Of a DNA stretch of 32,268 nt, positions 1 to 6,997 are shown in pieces. The notes under the pieces are model-generated. The model was not told the origin of the DNA. It searched no databases and saw only the letters and a program-made list of their open reading frames with translations. How positions within the stretch are numbered: position 1 is the stretch's first letter; each line of letters begins with the position of its first letter. The DNA comes from Muribaculaceae bacterium (GTDB taxonomy: Bacteria; Bacteroidota; Bacteroidia; Bacteroidales; Muribaculaceae): NCBI GenBank assembly GCA_029061255.1, contig JAIDSL010000163.1, forward strand, positions 1 to 32,268, written 5' to 3'. The translations under genes and the position numbers were made by a program.

Positions 1-1
1 G

Positions 2-1423
2 CGTCATGACGGTGGCCTTGAGAGGGAGGAACTCCGTACTATCAAGAATAAGGATGGAGTCGACATCGTAGTTGGCCGTATGGGTGAAATGCGAATCGTA
101 GAGCCCAAGAGCGGAATCGTGCTGACCAATGCGAATATCCCATATGGTTCTCGCCTCTATTTCAAAGATGGCGATATGGTGACCAAGGGAGATATGATCT
201 GCGAATGGGACCCGTTCAATGCCGTGATCGTAGCAGAAGAGGGTGGTAAGGTAAGATTCGTCAATGTTGAGGAAGGTATTACTTACCGAGTTGAAACTGA
301 CGAGGCTTCCGGCATGCGCGATAAGATCATGATCGAATCCAAGGACCGTAACAAGGTGCCTGAGGCTCAGCTTCTCGACGCGGACGGCGAAGTGATCCGC
401 ACATACTCCCTCCCTGTAGGTGCACACCTTATGATTGAGGATGGCGAGGAGATCACTCCGGGTCAGGTATTCGTGAAGATTCCTCGTGCTGCGGGCAATG
501 CAGGTGACATCACCGGTGGTCTTCCCCGTGTAACCGAGCTTTTCGAGGCGCGTAACCCGAGCAACCCAGCAGTGGTGAGTGAAATTGACGGTGAGGTGAA
601 ATTCGGTAAGATCAAGCGTGGTAACCGTGAGATCAGCGTTACTTCCAAGCTTGGTGAGACCAAGGAATATCTGGTGCCCCTTTCGAAGCAGATCCTCGTT
701 CAGGAAAACGACTATGTTCGTGCCGGCACACCACTTTCCGACGGTGCTATCACTCCGAGTGATATCCTTAACATCAAGGGCCCGACAGCTGTACAGGAAT
801 ATATCGTGAATGAGGTTCAGGACGTATACCGCATGCAGGGTGTGAAGATCAACGACAAGCATTTCGAGGTAATCGTACGCCAGATGATGCGTAAGGTCAA
901 CATCCTTGATCCAGGCGATACTCGCTTCTTGGAGCAGCAGGTGGTAGACAAACGCGATTTCATGGAGGAGAATGACCAGATATGGGGCAAGAAGGTGATC
1001 ACCGATGCCGGTGACTCTACCAACTACCGCAAGGGTCAGATCATCACCCAGCGTAAGCTCCGCGATGAGAACTCGTCATTGAAGCGTAAGGACCTTAAGG
1101 TGATGGAAGTGCGCGACGCTATGCCGGCTACTTCTGAACAGGTGCTTCAGGGTATTACCCGTGCAGCCCTTCAGACCTCAAGCTTCATGAGTGCCGCTTC
1201 CTTCCAGGAGACAACCAAGGTGCTCAATGAGGCTGCAATCAACGGCAAGACCGACTATCTGGAGGGTATGAAGGAGAATGTGATCTGCGGTCACCTTATC
1301 CCTGCCGGTACCGGTCTGCGTGAATACAACCGTATCGTTGTTGCCAATAAGGATGAGCTTGCTGCCATGAACATCACTGATGATTATGCTTCGGTGGTGG
1401 ATGTGGAAGCTGTAGAAGCTTGA
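2..1423 (+). CDS. rpoC: DNA-directed RNA polymerase subunit beta', C-terminal part
   Basis: The reading frame is open from base 2 and runs 473 codons to a TGA, so the gene is cut by the window edge and its start lies outside. The translated part is the conserved C-terminal third of beta', the large catalytic subunit that forms the DNA clamp. Recognisable blocks are [13 protein letters not shown] near the start, [17 protein letters not shown] (trigger-loop-proximal region), the run [21 protein letters not shown], and the C-terminal [10 protein letters not shown]. The first ATG inside the window (80) is internal, because the same frame codes conserved beta' sequence upstream of it. The short acidic tail after the conserved end is ordinary. 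A strong hairpin terminator follows within 30 bases. The family assignment is certain; only the missing 5' part is unknown. Confidence 0.98.
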   Translation, partial: RHDGGLEREELRTIKNKDGVDIVVGRMGEMRIVEPKSGIVLTNANIPYGSRLYFKDGDMVTKGDMICEWDPFNAVIVAEEGGKVRFVNVEEGITYRVETDEASGMRDKIMIESKDRNKVPEAQLLDADGEVIRTYSLPVGAHLMIEDGEEITPGQVFVKIPRAAGNAGDITGGLPRVTELFEARNPSNPAVVSEIDGEVKFGKIKRGNREISVTSKLGETKEYLVPLSKQILVQENDYVRAGTPLSDGAITPSDILNIKGPTAVQEYIVNEVQDVYRMQGVKINDKHFEVIVRQMMRKVNILDPGDTRFLEQQVVDKRDFMEENDQIWGKKVITDAGDSTNYRKGQIITQRKLRDENSSLKRKDLKVMEVRDAMPATSEQVLQGITRAALQTSSFMSAASFQETTKVLNEAAINGKTDYLEGMKENVICGHLIPAGTGLREYNRIVVANKDELAAMNITDDYASVVDVEAVEA

Positions 1424-1450
1424 TCATCACTGCTTTTGAAATAGAATAGA

Positions 1451-1487
1451 AAAAGGAGCGAATCTTTCGGGATTCGCTCCTTTTTTA
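1451..1487. terminator. Bidirectional rho-independent terminator between rpoC and folD
   Basis: There is a perfect 10-bp stem, GGAGCGAATC (1455-1464) with GATTCGCTCC (1471-1480), and a 6-base loop. It is flanked by A5 on the left and T6 on the right, so it can end rpoC on the plus strand and folD on the minus strand. Confidence 0.92.
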
Positions 1488-1493
1488 TTTTTT

Positions 1494-1538
1494 CATGATT
1501 TATCATGATGCTGCATGATTTATCATGATATATCATGG
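1494..1538. repeat. Short AT-rich direct repeats of a near-palindrome
   Basis: The 16-base unit CATGATTTATCATGAT occurs at 1494-1509 and again at 1514-1529. A partial third copy (ATATATCATGG) follows. Each unit contains the palindrome ATCATGAT. The repeats lie between the shared terminator and the end of folD. No function is evident. Confidence 0.6.
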
Positions 1539-1557
1539 AAAGTCTATGAAAGGGGGA

Positions 1558-2415
1558 TTATTTATTCATCTTGCGGAGGAAGCATTCGAGGGTGTTGACC
1601 ATGAGGCAAGCACGGGTCATTGGGCCGAGGCCTCCGGGTACCGGAGTAATGACAGATGCGACTTCCTTTACTGCGTCAAAGTCGACGTCGCCGCAGAGTT
1701 TGCCTGTCTCAGGGTTGCGATTAACGCCTACGTCCATTACGGCTGCTCCCGGTTTTACCATATCGGCTGTGACGAATTTGGGTTTGCCTATAGCCACTAC
1801 AAGGATGTCAGCCTCGCGAGTCACTTCAGGGAGGTTTTTAGTGCGACTGTGTGCCATGGTGACGGTTGCGTTGTGATCAAGGAGGAGTTTGGATGCTGGA
1901 AGTCCTACGATGTTGCTTCTTCCGATGACTACGGCACGTTTTCCTTCGATCTCTACTCCGGCTTCCTTAAGCATCATGATGATACCTTGGGGGGTACAGG
2001 GGAGCAGGCATGGCTGTTTCTGCCATAGTGCAGCTACATTGAGAGGATGGAAACCGTCTACGTCCTTTTCCTTTGAGATTGCCTCGATTACTTTTGATTC
2101 GCTGATATGCTTTGGCAGCGGGAGCTGCACAAGGAGTCCGTCTACGCTGTCGTCAGCGTTAAGTTCGGCGATTTTGGCGAGGAGTTCTTCCTCACTGACA
2201 GTGTCAGGATATTTCAATGTCGTATTCTTGAACCCAACTTCTCCACAGTCGCGTGCTTTTCCTGTGACGTATGAAACGCTACCGGGATCCTCACCGACGA
2301 GAATAACGACAAGATGAGGCACACGTCCGTATTTTGCCTCACATTCTTTCACTCTTTCCGCTACGCCTTGCTTCACTTTCTTGGCAAGTGCTGTTCCGCT
2401 TACTATTTCAGCCAT
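1558..2415 (-). CDS. folD: Bifunctional methylenetetrahydrofolate dehydrogenase / methenyltetrahydrofolate cyclohydrolase
   Basis: This cytosolic enzyme interconverts 5,10-methylene-THF and 10-formyl-THF using NADP and feeds one-carbon units to purine, thymidylate and formyl-Met synthesis. The protein is 285 residues, the normal family length. Visible signatures are SYVTGKARDC with Y49 and the catalytic lysine K53, LLVQLPLPKHI, KDVDGFHPLN, PCTPQGI, the dinucleotide-binding VVIGRSNIVGLP, and the C-terminal PVPGGLGPMT. Most FolD proteins have PVPGGVGPMT, so V to L is a mild change. The ATG at 2415 starts exactly where the family usually begins, and a consensus promoter lies 34 bases upstream. 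The gene is monocistronic and convergent with rpoC. Confidence 0.97.
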   Translation of the reverse strand: MAEIVSGTALAKKVKQGVAERVKECEAKYGRVPHLVVILVGEDPGSVSYVTGKARDCGEVGFKNTTLKYPDTVSEEELLAKIAELNADDSVDGLLVQLPLPKHISESKVIEAISKEKDVDGFHPLNVAALWQKQPCLLPCTPQGIIMMLKEAGVEIEGKRAVVIGRSNIVGLPASKLLLDHNATVTMAHSRTKNLPEVTREADILVVAIGKPKFVTADMVKPGAAVMDVGVNRNPETGKLCGDVDFDAVKEVASVITPVPGGLGPMTRACLMVNTLECFLRKMNK

Positions 2416-2449
2416 ATTTCTAAATTATAGTGTTTTTACGATTGCTCTA

Positions 2450-2481
2450 CAAAATTAGTGAAATTTTCTTTAATCAGCAAA
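2450..2481 (-). promoter_or_regulatory. folD promoter (Bacteroidetes -33/-7)
   Basis: Read on the minus strand, TTTG (2481-2478) is followed by 20 bases and then TAATTTTG (2457-2450). Spacing and sequence match the Bacteroidetes primary-sigma consensus. The start site should fall near 2444, giving a leader of about 30 nt. Confidence 0.8.
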
Positions 2482-2661
2482 TCGAGAGTGAAGGTAGGGT
2501 ATGACAGTGTGGGATATAGTCGACTTAGTTTTATATATGATTGAAAACGGGTCATTGTGTTTGTCCGAATGGAATACTGAGACAAAAATATACAATTTGC
2601 AAGAAAATAACATAATTTAACAAAAATTAACAATCGGGGGGGGTAATTGAGATTTTTGTAT

Positions 2662-2669
2662 TACCTTTG
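2662..2669 (+). promoter_or_regulatory. Candidate -7 element for the lipoprotein gene cluster
   Basis: TACCTTTG fits TAnnTTTG and lies 76 bases before the start codon. The -33 position (about 2638-2641) falls inside a G8 homopolymer rather than TTTG, so the promoter is either activator-dependent, non-canonical, or not real. Confidence 0.45.
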
Positions 2670-2745
2670 TACTTTCTTATAGCATTTTTTTAGATTTGTA
2701 AAAAGATTTGCCAGGAATAATACACATTTTAAACCAAAATAAACA

Positions 2746-3297
2746 ATGATGAAAACAACAATTAAACTTATGGCGATTATGCTGAGCATCTTCGCTGTCG
2801 CATTCGGAACTACATCATGCGACAAAATTAACGATGCACTTGAAGAGCATGATCCCAACGACGTAAAGTCTGTAAACGTGGAATACTCTATGGATTTGAG
2901 TCAGACATGGTTTGATTTCTATGACATCACGGTGACTTACTATGATGAGAATGGCAAAGAAAACAGCCTGAACGTAACGGAGAAATGGGAATACGGTTTT
3001 AGTGTTAAGCCAAACAAGGCTCCAAAAAACTATGTGTTTACAGTTGTGGCTACACCTAAAAAAGAGCATCCGGAGTTTGACAAGGCACAATATATCCTTT
3101 CAGAGGATATTCAGGCAAAGTTCTATGGCTTGCGTTATGACGGCAGCATATACAAGGAACTATGGTCTGATCTGCATCCCGTAACCTTGACTTGGAATGA
3201 CATCTATACATTCACCGATACTCAGATGGAGAGTTACTTCGTCTCGGGTGCTCGTAATTTGGCTCAGTTCACCCATTCTTTTGACGGAGACTATTGA
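2746..3297 (+). CDS. Putative lipoprotein of unknown function
   Basis: The 183-residue product starts with a lysine-containing N-region and a hydrophobic stretch ending in the lipobox TTSC (cysteine about residue 25). It should therefore be a lipid-anchored envelope protein. The mature part is acidic and aromatic-rich (for example SQTWFDFYDITVTYYDENG and KWEYGF), suggesting a beta-rich fold, but I do not recognise the family. Two adjacent ATGs (2746, 2749) can start it; neither changes the signal peptide. It leads a run of four small same-strand genes (membrane protein, SH3-like secreted protein, second lipoprotein), so a shared envelope role is plausible but only inferred. Confidence 0.75.
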   Translation: MMKTTIKLMAIMLSIFAVAFGTTSCDKINDALEEHDPNDVKSVNVEYSMDLSQTWFDFYDITVTYYDENGKENSLNVTEKWEYGFSVKPNKAPKNYVFTVVATPKKEHPEFDKAQYILSEDIQAKFYGLRYDGSIYKELWSDLHPVTLTWNDIYTFTDTQMESYFVSGARNLAQFTHSFDGDY

Positions 3298-3390
3298 TTG
3301 GGCAAGCATAATTCCATTTATATAGTGATATAAAAAGGCTCCAACATACTTGGACCGACTAACCATTTTTAAATTAAAATTTTTTTAGCT

Positions 3391-3852
3391 ATGCTACCTA
3401 CATCAAGAGTCTTTATTAAAGCTTTCCTTCTGAATCTCGTCACATTGGGATTCTACAACTGGTATCTTATCCATAGTTTCGCAAAAGAAACAAATATCGC
3501 ATGCGCCGAAGATGGCCGACATACCAAGGGACTTTTGGCGTATGTGCTCCTGAACATGATCACCTTCGGAATCTATGGTATCTTCTGGTATTGCAATTGG
3601 ATAGAGAGATGCAATAGCATGCTGCTCCGTCACCATCGCCCACAAGGTCTGCAGATGTCTACTTATCTTTTGACCACGTTGCTTTTAGGTGTGCTGACAT
3701 TTGGAATCATGTTTTTTGTAGTCTACGCCAAGATGCTTTATCTGCAGAATGCTGTCAATAGATTGTATAATGATCTCAATGGCTTTAAGGAAGAGCCAGA
3801 AGAAGAGGCAATAGAGCAGGCGGAGGTCAAGGAAATCGCAATGGAAATCTAA
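3391..3852 (+). CDS. DUF4234-like small membrane protein
   Basis: This 153-residue integral membrane protein has three hydrophobic segments (about 7-29, 47-68 and 91-112) and a charged cytosolic-looking tail rich in Glu (EEPEEEAIEQAEVKE). The repeated pattern LVTLGFYNWYLIHSF...ETN and MITFGIYGIFWYCNWIERCN is typical of DUF4234, a family of unknown function. A third related segment (LGVLTFGIMFFVVYAKM) follows. It starts 93 bases after the lipoprotein gene and ends 20 bases before the next gene, so cotranscription is likely. I identify the family by pattern only and offer no biochemical role. Confidence 0.8.
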   Translation: MLPTSRVFIKAFLLNLVTLGFYNWYLIHSFAKETNIACAEDGRHTKGLLAYVLLNMITFGIYGIFWYCNWIERCNSMLLRHHRPQGLQMSTYLLTTLLLGVLTFGIMFFVVYAKMLYLQNAVNRLYNDLNGFKEEPEEEAIEQAEVKEIAMEI

Positions 3853-3872
3853 CAATATTGGATTAAAGAAGT

Positions 3873-4535
3873 ATGAAAAAAACATTTTTATGCCTTACTA
3901 TAGGAATAGCATCGCTTTCAATAGCAGCAGATGACTATATCTATCTTACAAAGAATAATGTGAATCTTCGCGAGGCTCCATCTACCTCGGCTCCCGTAGT
4001 GGAAAAGGGGAAGTTGGGAACAATATTCGTAGTGGAAGAGATGAAGGACGGATGGTATAAGGGCATAAATGCCCAATATGGCGACAATCCGGTATGGATC
4101 TCTTCATCAGTTTCAGAAAAATGTCATGAAGGAATATTAGCAGTTCCTGCTTGGAGCTATGTCAATATGCCGGGTGCTACTATCCCTTATGTAAGTGCAG
4201 AGCGTTCTTCAGGTGGTGAGGTACACAATACGTGGAACTTTACCTCATCAAATCCTAACTTTTGGAATGATGAGAAACCGGGAGCTGCCTTTGATGCCAT
4301 TCTTAATAATTCAGTAATTTATAAAAATGGGAGTATAAGGGCATATGAGACCTTTTATAAAGGTGAGGCATATGCGTATTATCTGAAGCTTACAGAAGAA
4401 TCGAATGACGGGGGCGAAAGCTACACCAAACTTGAGAGTCCAATATACGTATATCCGAGCTGGGGAGGAGAAAGTGGAATATATGTAGATGGAGTTCATT
4501 TTTATGATGATGTGATGGGTGATGAAGAATGGTAA
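3873..4535 (+). CDS. Secreted SH3-domain protein of unknown function
   Basis: The product is 220 residues with a short signal peptide (MKKTFLCLTIGIASLSIAA). A bacterial SH3 (SH3b/SH3_3-type) domain follows at about 22-80, seen in NNVNLREAPSTSAPVVEKGKLGTIFVVEE, DGWYKG and PVWISSSV. Such domains often bind cell-wall peptides. The remaining roughly 130 residues (WNFTSSNPNFWNDEKPGAAFD..., ending in an acidic DDVMGDEEW) are not recognised and contain no catalytic motif I can name. The stop codon is 16 bases before the next start, which supports an operon with the lipoprotein downstream. Confidence 0.8.
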   Translation: MKKTFLCLTIGIASLSIAADDYIYLTKNNVNLREAPSTSAPVVEKGKLGTIFVVEEMKDGWYKGINAQYGDNPVWISSSVSEKCHEGILAVPAWSYVNMPGATIPYVSAERSSGGEVHNTWNFTSSNPNFWNDEKPGAAFDAILNNSVIYKNGSIRAYETFYKGEAYAYYLKLTEESNDGGESYTKLESPIYVYPSWGGESGIYVDGVHFYDDVMGDEEW

Positions 4536-4551
4536 TATAAATATTATAGCT

Positions 4552-5493
4552 ATGACATTACTGAAAAAAATCTTCGGGGCTGCGTTGACAGTGGCTGTCG
4601 CTACTTCTACGATAGCATGCGGTTCGAAGAAGGAAGCGGCAGAGGATACCGATGAAACCTCGTCTCCCGTCAATTTGACATCACAGGGAATCTGGGAAAT
4701 GATTAGCATGGATGATGACGGCAATCTGCTTCAGATCACAGAAAATCATGTCTACTACTATACCCATGGCTATAGCAATTTACCGTACAAGGCCGAAATT
4801 GTGGAGCGTACCGATACGTCTGTCGCCTTTAAGAGTAAAGACAGAAACGGAGTAGTGCTTTTTTCTGAATACGATATCGACCTTCAGATTTACAAAGACG
4901 GAGAACTTGTAGGCTCCGAACAAAGCGGGGCTAAACCATGGCTCGGCGGCTTTGCAAGCATTAACAAGAATGAAGAAGACCGTACAGTCTACGCAGATTC
5001 TCTTCTCTCGAAGCCTATGGGGGTCGCCGGATATTGTGAGGCACTTCCTATAGTGTCAATCCAAGATAAGTTTAATAAAGTTATTTTCAATGGTACTGAG
5101 GCGTATATAAGCAGCAATGTCTTGAAGTTTGATTACGCAGTCTGCGACCTTGCTGTCTTTGAGGGAGGTCCATATTATAGAAACATTAATTCTCAAGTAA
5201 ACATTACCTACAATATAGTGAAGTCTTTGGTGGATGAGCGCGACGGCAAACTTCGCTTTACCATTGAAAAAGACGAGATAACAGAATTTCGCATCTACAG
5301 CACATACTATTCCGGATATGCCGATGGCAACAAGATTGTGGTAGATTCGAAGACCGACGACTTTGATGCCTTTGAGTGTGCGGACTTTGCGAAGTTTGAA
5401 TCTCTCGACAATACTTTTGAGATATTGGTCTGCAGAATGATGGCCCATAACTTCATTCTTGTCGACGGGGAAAGTTATCGCAAGCAGGACTAA
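4552..5493 (+). CDS. Putative lipoprotein of unknown function
   Basis: I choose the ATG at 4552 rather than the earlier in-frame ATG at 4519. The later start gives a clean signal peptide, MTLLKKIFGAALTVAVATSTIAC, whose lipobox cysteine is residue 23. The earlier start would overlap the preceding gene and prepend a non-signal stretch. The product is 313 residues. After the cysteine comes a polar acidic linker (GSKKEAAEDTDETSSP) typical of surface-exposed Bacteroidales lipoproteins. The rest is beta-rich (TSQGIWEMISMDDDGNLLQITENHVYYY is reminiscent of lipocalin-like domains) but unrecognised. It closes the four-gene cluster and is followed by a hairpin. Confidence 0.75.
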   Translation: MTLLKKIFGAALTVAVATSTIACGSKKEAAEDTDETSSPVNLTSQGIWEMISMDDDGNLLQITENHVYYYTHGYSNLPYKAEIVERTDTSVAFKSKDRNGVVLFSEYDIDLQIYKDGELVGSEQSGAKPWLGGFASINKNEEDRTVYADSLLSKPMGVAGYCEALPIVSIQDKFNKVIFNGTEAYISSNVLKFDYAVCDLAVFEGGPYYRNINSQVNITYNIVKSLVDERDGKLRFTIEKDEITEFRIYSTYYSGYADGNKIVVDSKTDDFDAFECADFAKFESLDNTFEILVCRMMAHNFILVDGESYRKQD

Positions 5494-5502
5494 TTCAAAC
5501 AG

Positions 5503-5533
5503 AGCCTCTGTCTTATCTAATGAGACAGGGGCT
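5503..5533 (+). terminator. Hairpin after the lipoprotein cluster
   Basis: AGCCTCTGTCT (5503-5513) pairs with AGACAGGGGCT (5523-5533), 11 bp with one wobble. No T-run follows, so termination is likely but weaker than elsewhere in the window. Confidence 0.55.
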
Positions 5534-5659
5534 TAATGTAATCTTTGAATAGCATGGGAATCAATATAAAGACCACTGTTGAATTTTGAAGTTGTTTGAG
5601 AAAGAGTTTTCTTTTGTAGTAAGTTGATGATATTTTCGATATTTTCGCTCCTGTTTGTT

Positions 5660-5688
5660 TTTGGTGTGAGATATATTTTGTAAATTTG
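5660..5688 (+). promoter_or_regulatory. Promoter of the Abi gene, apparently leaderless
   Basis: TAAATTTG (5681-5688) matches the -7 consensus. A TTTG (5660-5663) lies 17 bases upstream, slightly closer than the usual 19-20. Only four bases separate the -7 box from the ATG at 5693, so the transcript would begin at or next to the start codon. Confidence 0.55.
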
Positions 5689-5692
5689 CACT

Positions 5693-6604
5693 ATGAATAA
5701 ACCGGCACTCTCCATAGATGAACAGTTGGCTCTGTTAAAAAGCAGGGGTCTTACGGTTCATGACGATGCTAAAGCAAAGGAAGTTTTAGGAGACATTGGC
5801 TATTATAGATTGGGATTCTATTTGTTTCCGTTTGAACGAACTTATCCGGAATTGCATCATCGTACCCATGAATACAGGGAGGGAACGAAATTCGGAGATG
5901 CAGTAAAGTTGTATTATTTTGATTTTGAACTGCGTAATCTACTGCTCAAATACATATCACGAATAGAGGTCTGTTTCAGAACAGTTTTGACTCTTGAAGG
6001 CTCCATCGCTTATAATCCAGATTCTTTATGGTTTGTAAATCCGAAATACGTTGACTATCCCTTTGTTGCTGCCTTTGACAGTAGTGTATATACGAAATCG
6101 TTTAAAAAGAATCCTACAATAAAGCGCCACCACAAAAGATATCCTGAGGATTCTTATGCTCCGGCATGGAAGACAATTGAATTGATGACATTGGGAGAAA
6201 ATGTTAAGTTATACAGTTCTTTGCTTGACAATGATCTTAAACAGACTATTTGTATAAAATTCGGTGTCAGGTATGTTAACGTATTCGAGAATTACATTGA
6301 ACTTGTAAGGATACTGCGTAATACCTGTGCGCATGGAAGTGTACTGTTTGATTTCAAGCCCTTCAAACGTATCAAGCGAGGTCCGGCTAATCTTGAATCT
6401 TCGGAAGAATATATGAATCTTTATGGTAGTATCAAAGTTGTACGATACTTGCTAAATCAAGTTTCCGAAAATAGAGCAAAAGATATGATGATGGAATTGC
6501 AGTTGATTCTAGATAAATACTACTCATATACCGAAATTGCAGAAATTCTTAAAAAATGCGCTGGGTTACCAAAGAAAATAGAGGATATGAACAGGAAAGA
6601 TTAA
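5693..6604 (+). CDS. Abi_2/AbiF-type HEPN abortive-infection protein
   Basis: The product is 303 residues. The N-terminal KPALSIDEQLALLKSRGL, then GYYRLGFYLFPF (36-47), ELRNLLLKYISRIEVCFRT (79-97) and PAWKTIELMTLGE (157-169) are the hallmark blocks of the Abi_2 (AbiD/AbiF) family. R209-N-T-C-A-H214 is a HEPN RX4H ribonuclease motif. Known members act in phage abortive infection, presumably by cleaving RNA. From memory, AbiF is tied to a conserved non-coding RNA acting as antitoxin and is related to the origin of Cas13. The start is fixed: an in-frame TAA (5681-5683) lies upstream, and family homology begins at residue 3. A candidate RNA gene with its own promoter begins under 90 bases downstream. 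The family call is firm; the TA role here is inferred. Confidence 0.9.
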   Translation: MNKPALSIDEQLALLKSRGLTVHDDAKAKEVLGDIGYYRLGFYLFPFERTYPELHHRTHEYREGTKFGDAVKLYYFDFELRNLLLKYISRIEVCFRTVLTLEGSIAYNPDSLWFVNPKYVDYPFVAAFDSSVYTKSFKKNPTIKRHHKRYPEDSYAPAWKTIELMTLGENVKLYSSLLDNDLKQTICIKFGVRYVNVFENYIELVRILRNTCAHGSVLFDFKPFKRIKRGPANLESSEEYMNLYGSIKVVRYLLNQVSENRAKDMMMELQLILDKYYSYTEIAEILKKCAGLPKKIEDMNRKD

Positions 6605-6654
6605 AGTGCATTGCCAAGTTTTATCATTGTTGAGTAAAACTTTTTGCGAAAAAA

Positions 6655-6686
6655 TTTGGTTTTTATAATAAAAATAGCTAATTTTG
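6655..6686 (+). promoter_or_regulatory. Promoter of the candidate small RNA downstream of abi
   Basis: TTTG (6655-6658), exactly 20 bases, then TAATTTTG (6679-6686): a textbook Bacteroidetes promoter. No ORF follows before the terminator at 6771, so it drives a short non-coding transcript starting near 6690. Confidence 0.78.
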
Positions 6687-6689
6687 CTA

Positions 6690-6780
6690 ATACCAAAGTG
6701 CCGGTATTGATTTTTAGTCTCAATATCCGCACTATAAAAGGACTAAGAGGTCAGGCTCGATGCTTGGCCTCATCTTTTAT
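6690..6780 (+). ncRNA. Candidate pseudoknotted small RNA, possible RNA antitoxin of the Abi gene
   Basis: A transcript of about 90 nt is bounded by the consensus promoter and a hairpin terminator. Bases 6697-6710 pair with 6720-6733: 14 positions with one C-C mismatch and one G-U. The 9-base loop (6711-6719) carries TTAGTC (6714-6719), complementary over 6 bp to GACTAA (6741-6746) just 3' of the stem, which would make an H-type pseudoknot. The terminator stem begins at the next base. There is no start codon followed by a meaningful ORF. Competing pairings exist (AATACC 6689-6694 with GGTATT 6703-6708). Its position after a HEPN Abi gene fits an RNA-antitoxin arrangement; that role is inference. 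Confidence 0.6.
6734..6780 (+). terminator. Terminator of the candidate small RNA
   Basis: GAGGTCAGGC (6747-6756) pairs with GCTTGGCCTC (6762-6771) with two wobbles and a 5-base loop. An outer ATAAAAG (6734-6740) can also pair with CTTTTAT (6774-6780). A short T-run (6775-6778) follows the stem. Confidence 0.7.
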
Positions 6781-6997
6781 AACAAAGTGTATTTGGATTG
6801 ATTTCATGTAGCCAACTCCATTATAGCCAAGATAAAAAGTCCAGCTTTTGGTTATGGTTCGCAATTTTTATATATTTCATACTCTAAATTCTATTTCTTA
6901 ACATGTCGATATAGAAGAAGTTTGTTAAGCGAACAGAAGTGGCGTCGGTGGCGTTTAAATAATATAATGTATTATTAATATAGAAACTATAAACTTT

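Larger units (their letters stand above)
2416..2745. other. Divergent intergenic region with an 8-G tract
   Basis: This 330-bp stretch has no credible gene. It holds the folD promoter at its left end, AT-rich DNA in the middle, and a run of eight G at 2636-2643. A -7-like TACCTTTG (2662-2669) points toward the lipoprotein gene on the right. No TTTG lies at the expected -33 distance from that box; the G-run occupies that place instead. Confidence 0.6.
6605..6997. other. Intergenic region between abi and the NYN gene
   Basis: This 393-bp stretch is without a protein gene. Its first half (6655-6780) holds the promoter, candidate RNA and terminator described separately. In 6781-6997 I see AT-rich sequence and a small AT inverted repeat (AATAATA ... 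TATTATT near 6958-6977) just before the NYN gene, but no consensus promoter. Confidence 0.6.

Noticed and set aside
2436..2858. Small minus-strand frames around the folD / lipoprotein spacer
   Set aside because: They cross promoter elements and the lipoprotein signal sequence in antisense and show no domain or start signal.
4519..4551. Earlier start of the second lipoprotein
   Set aside because: It would overlap the SH3-domain gene and put a polar stretch ahead of an otherwise canonical lipoprotein signal.
6747..6771. SRP (4.5S) RNA, because of the GGTCAGG sequence
   Set aside because: The conserved GGAAGGAAGCAG-type apical loop is absent, and the hairpin is followed by a T-run as in a terminator.
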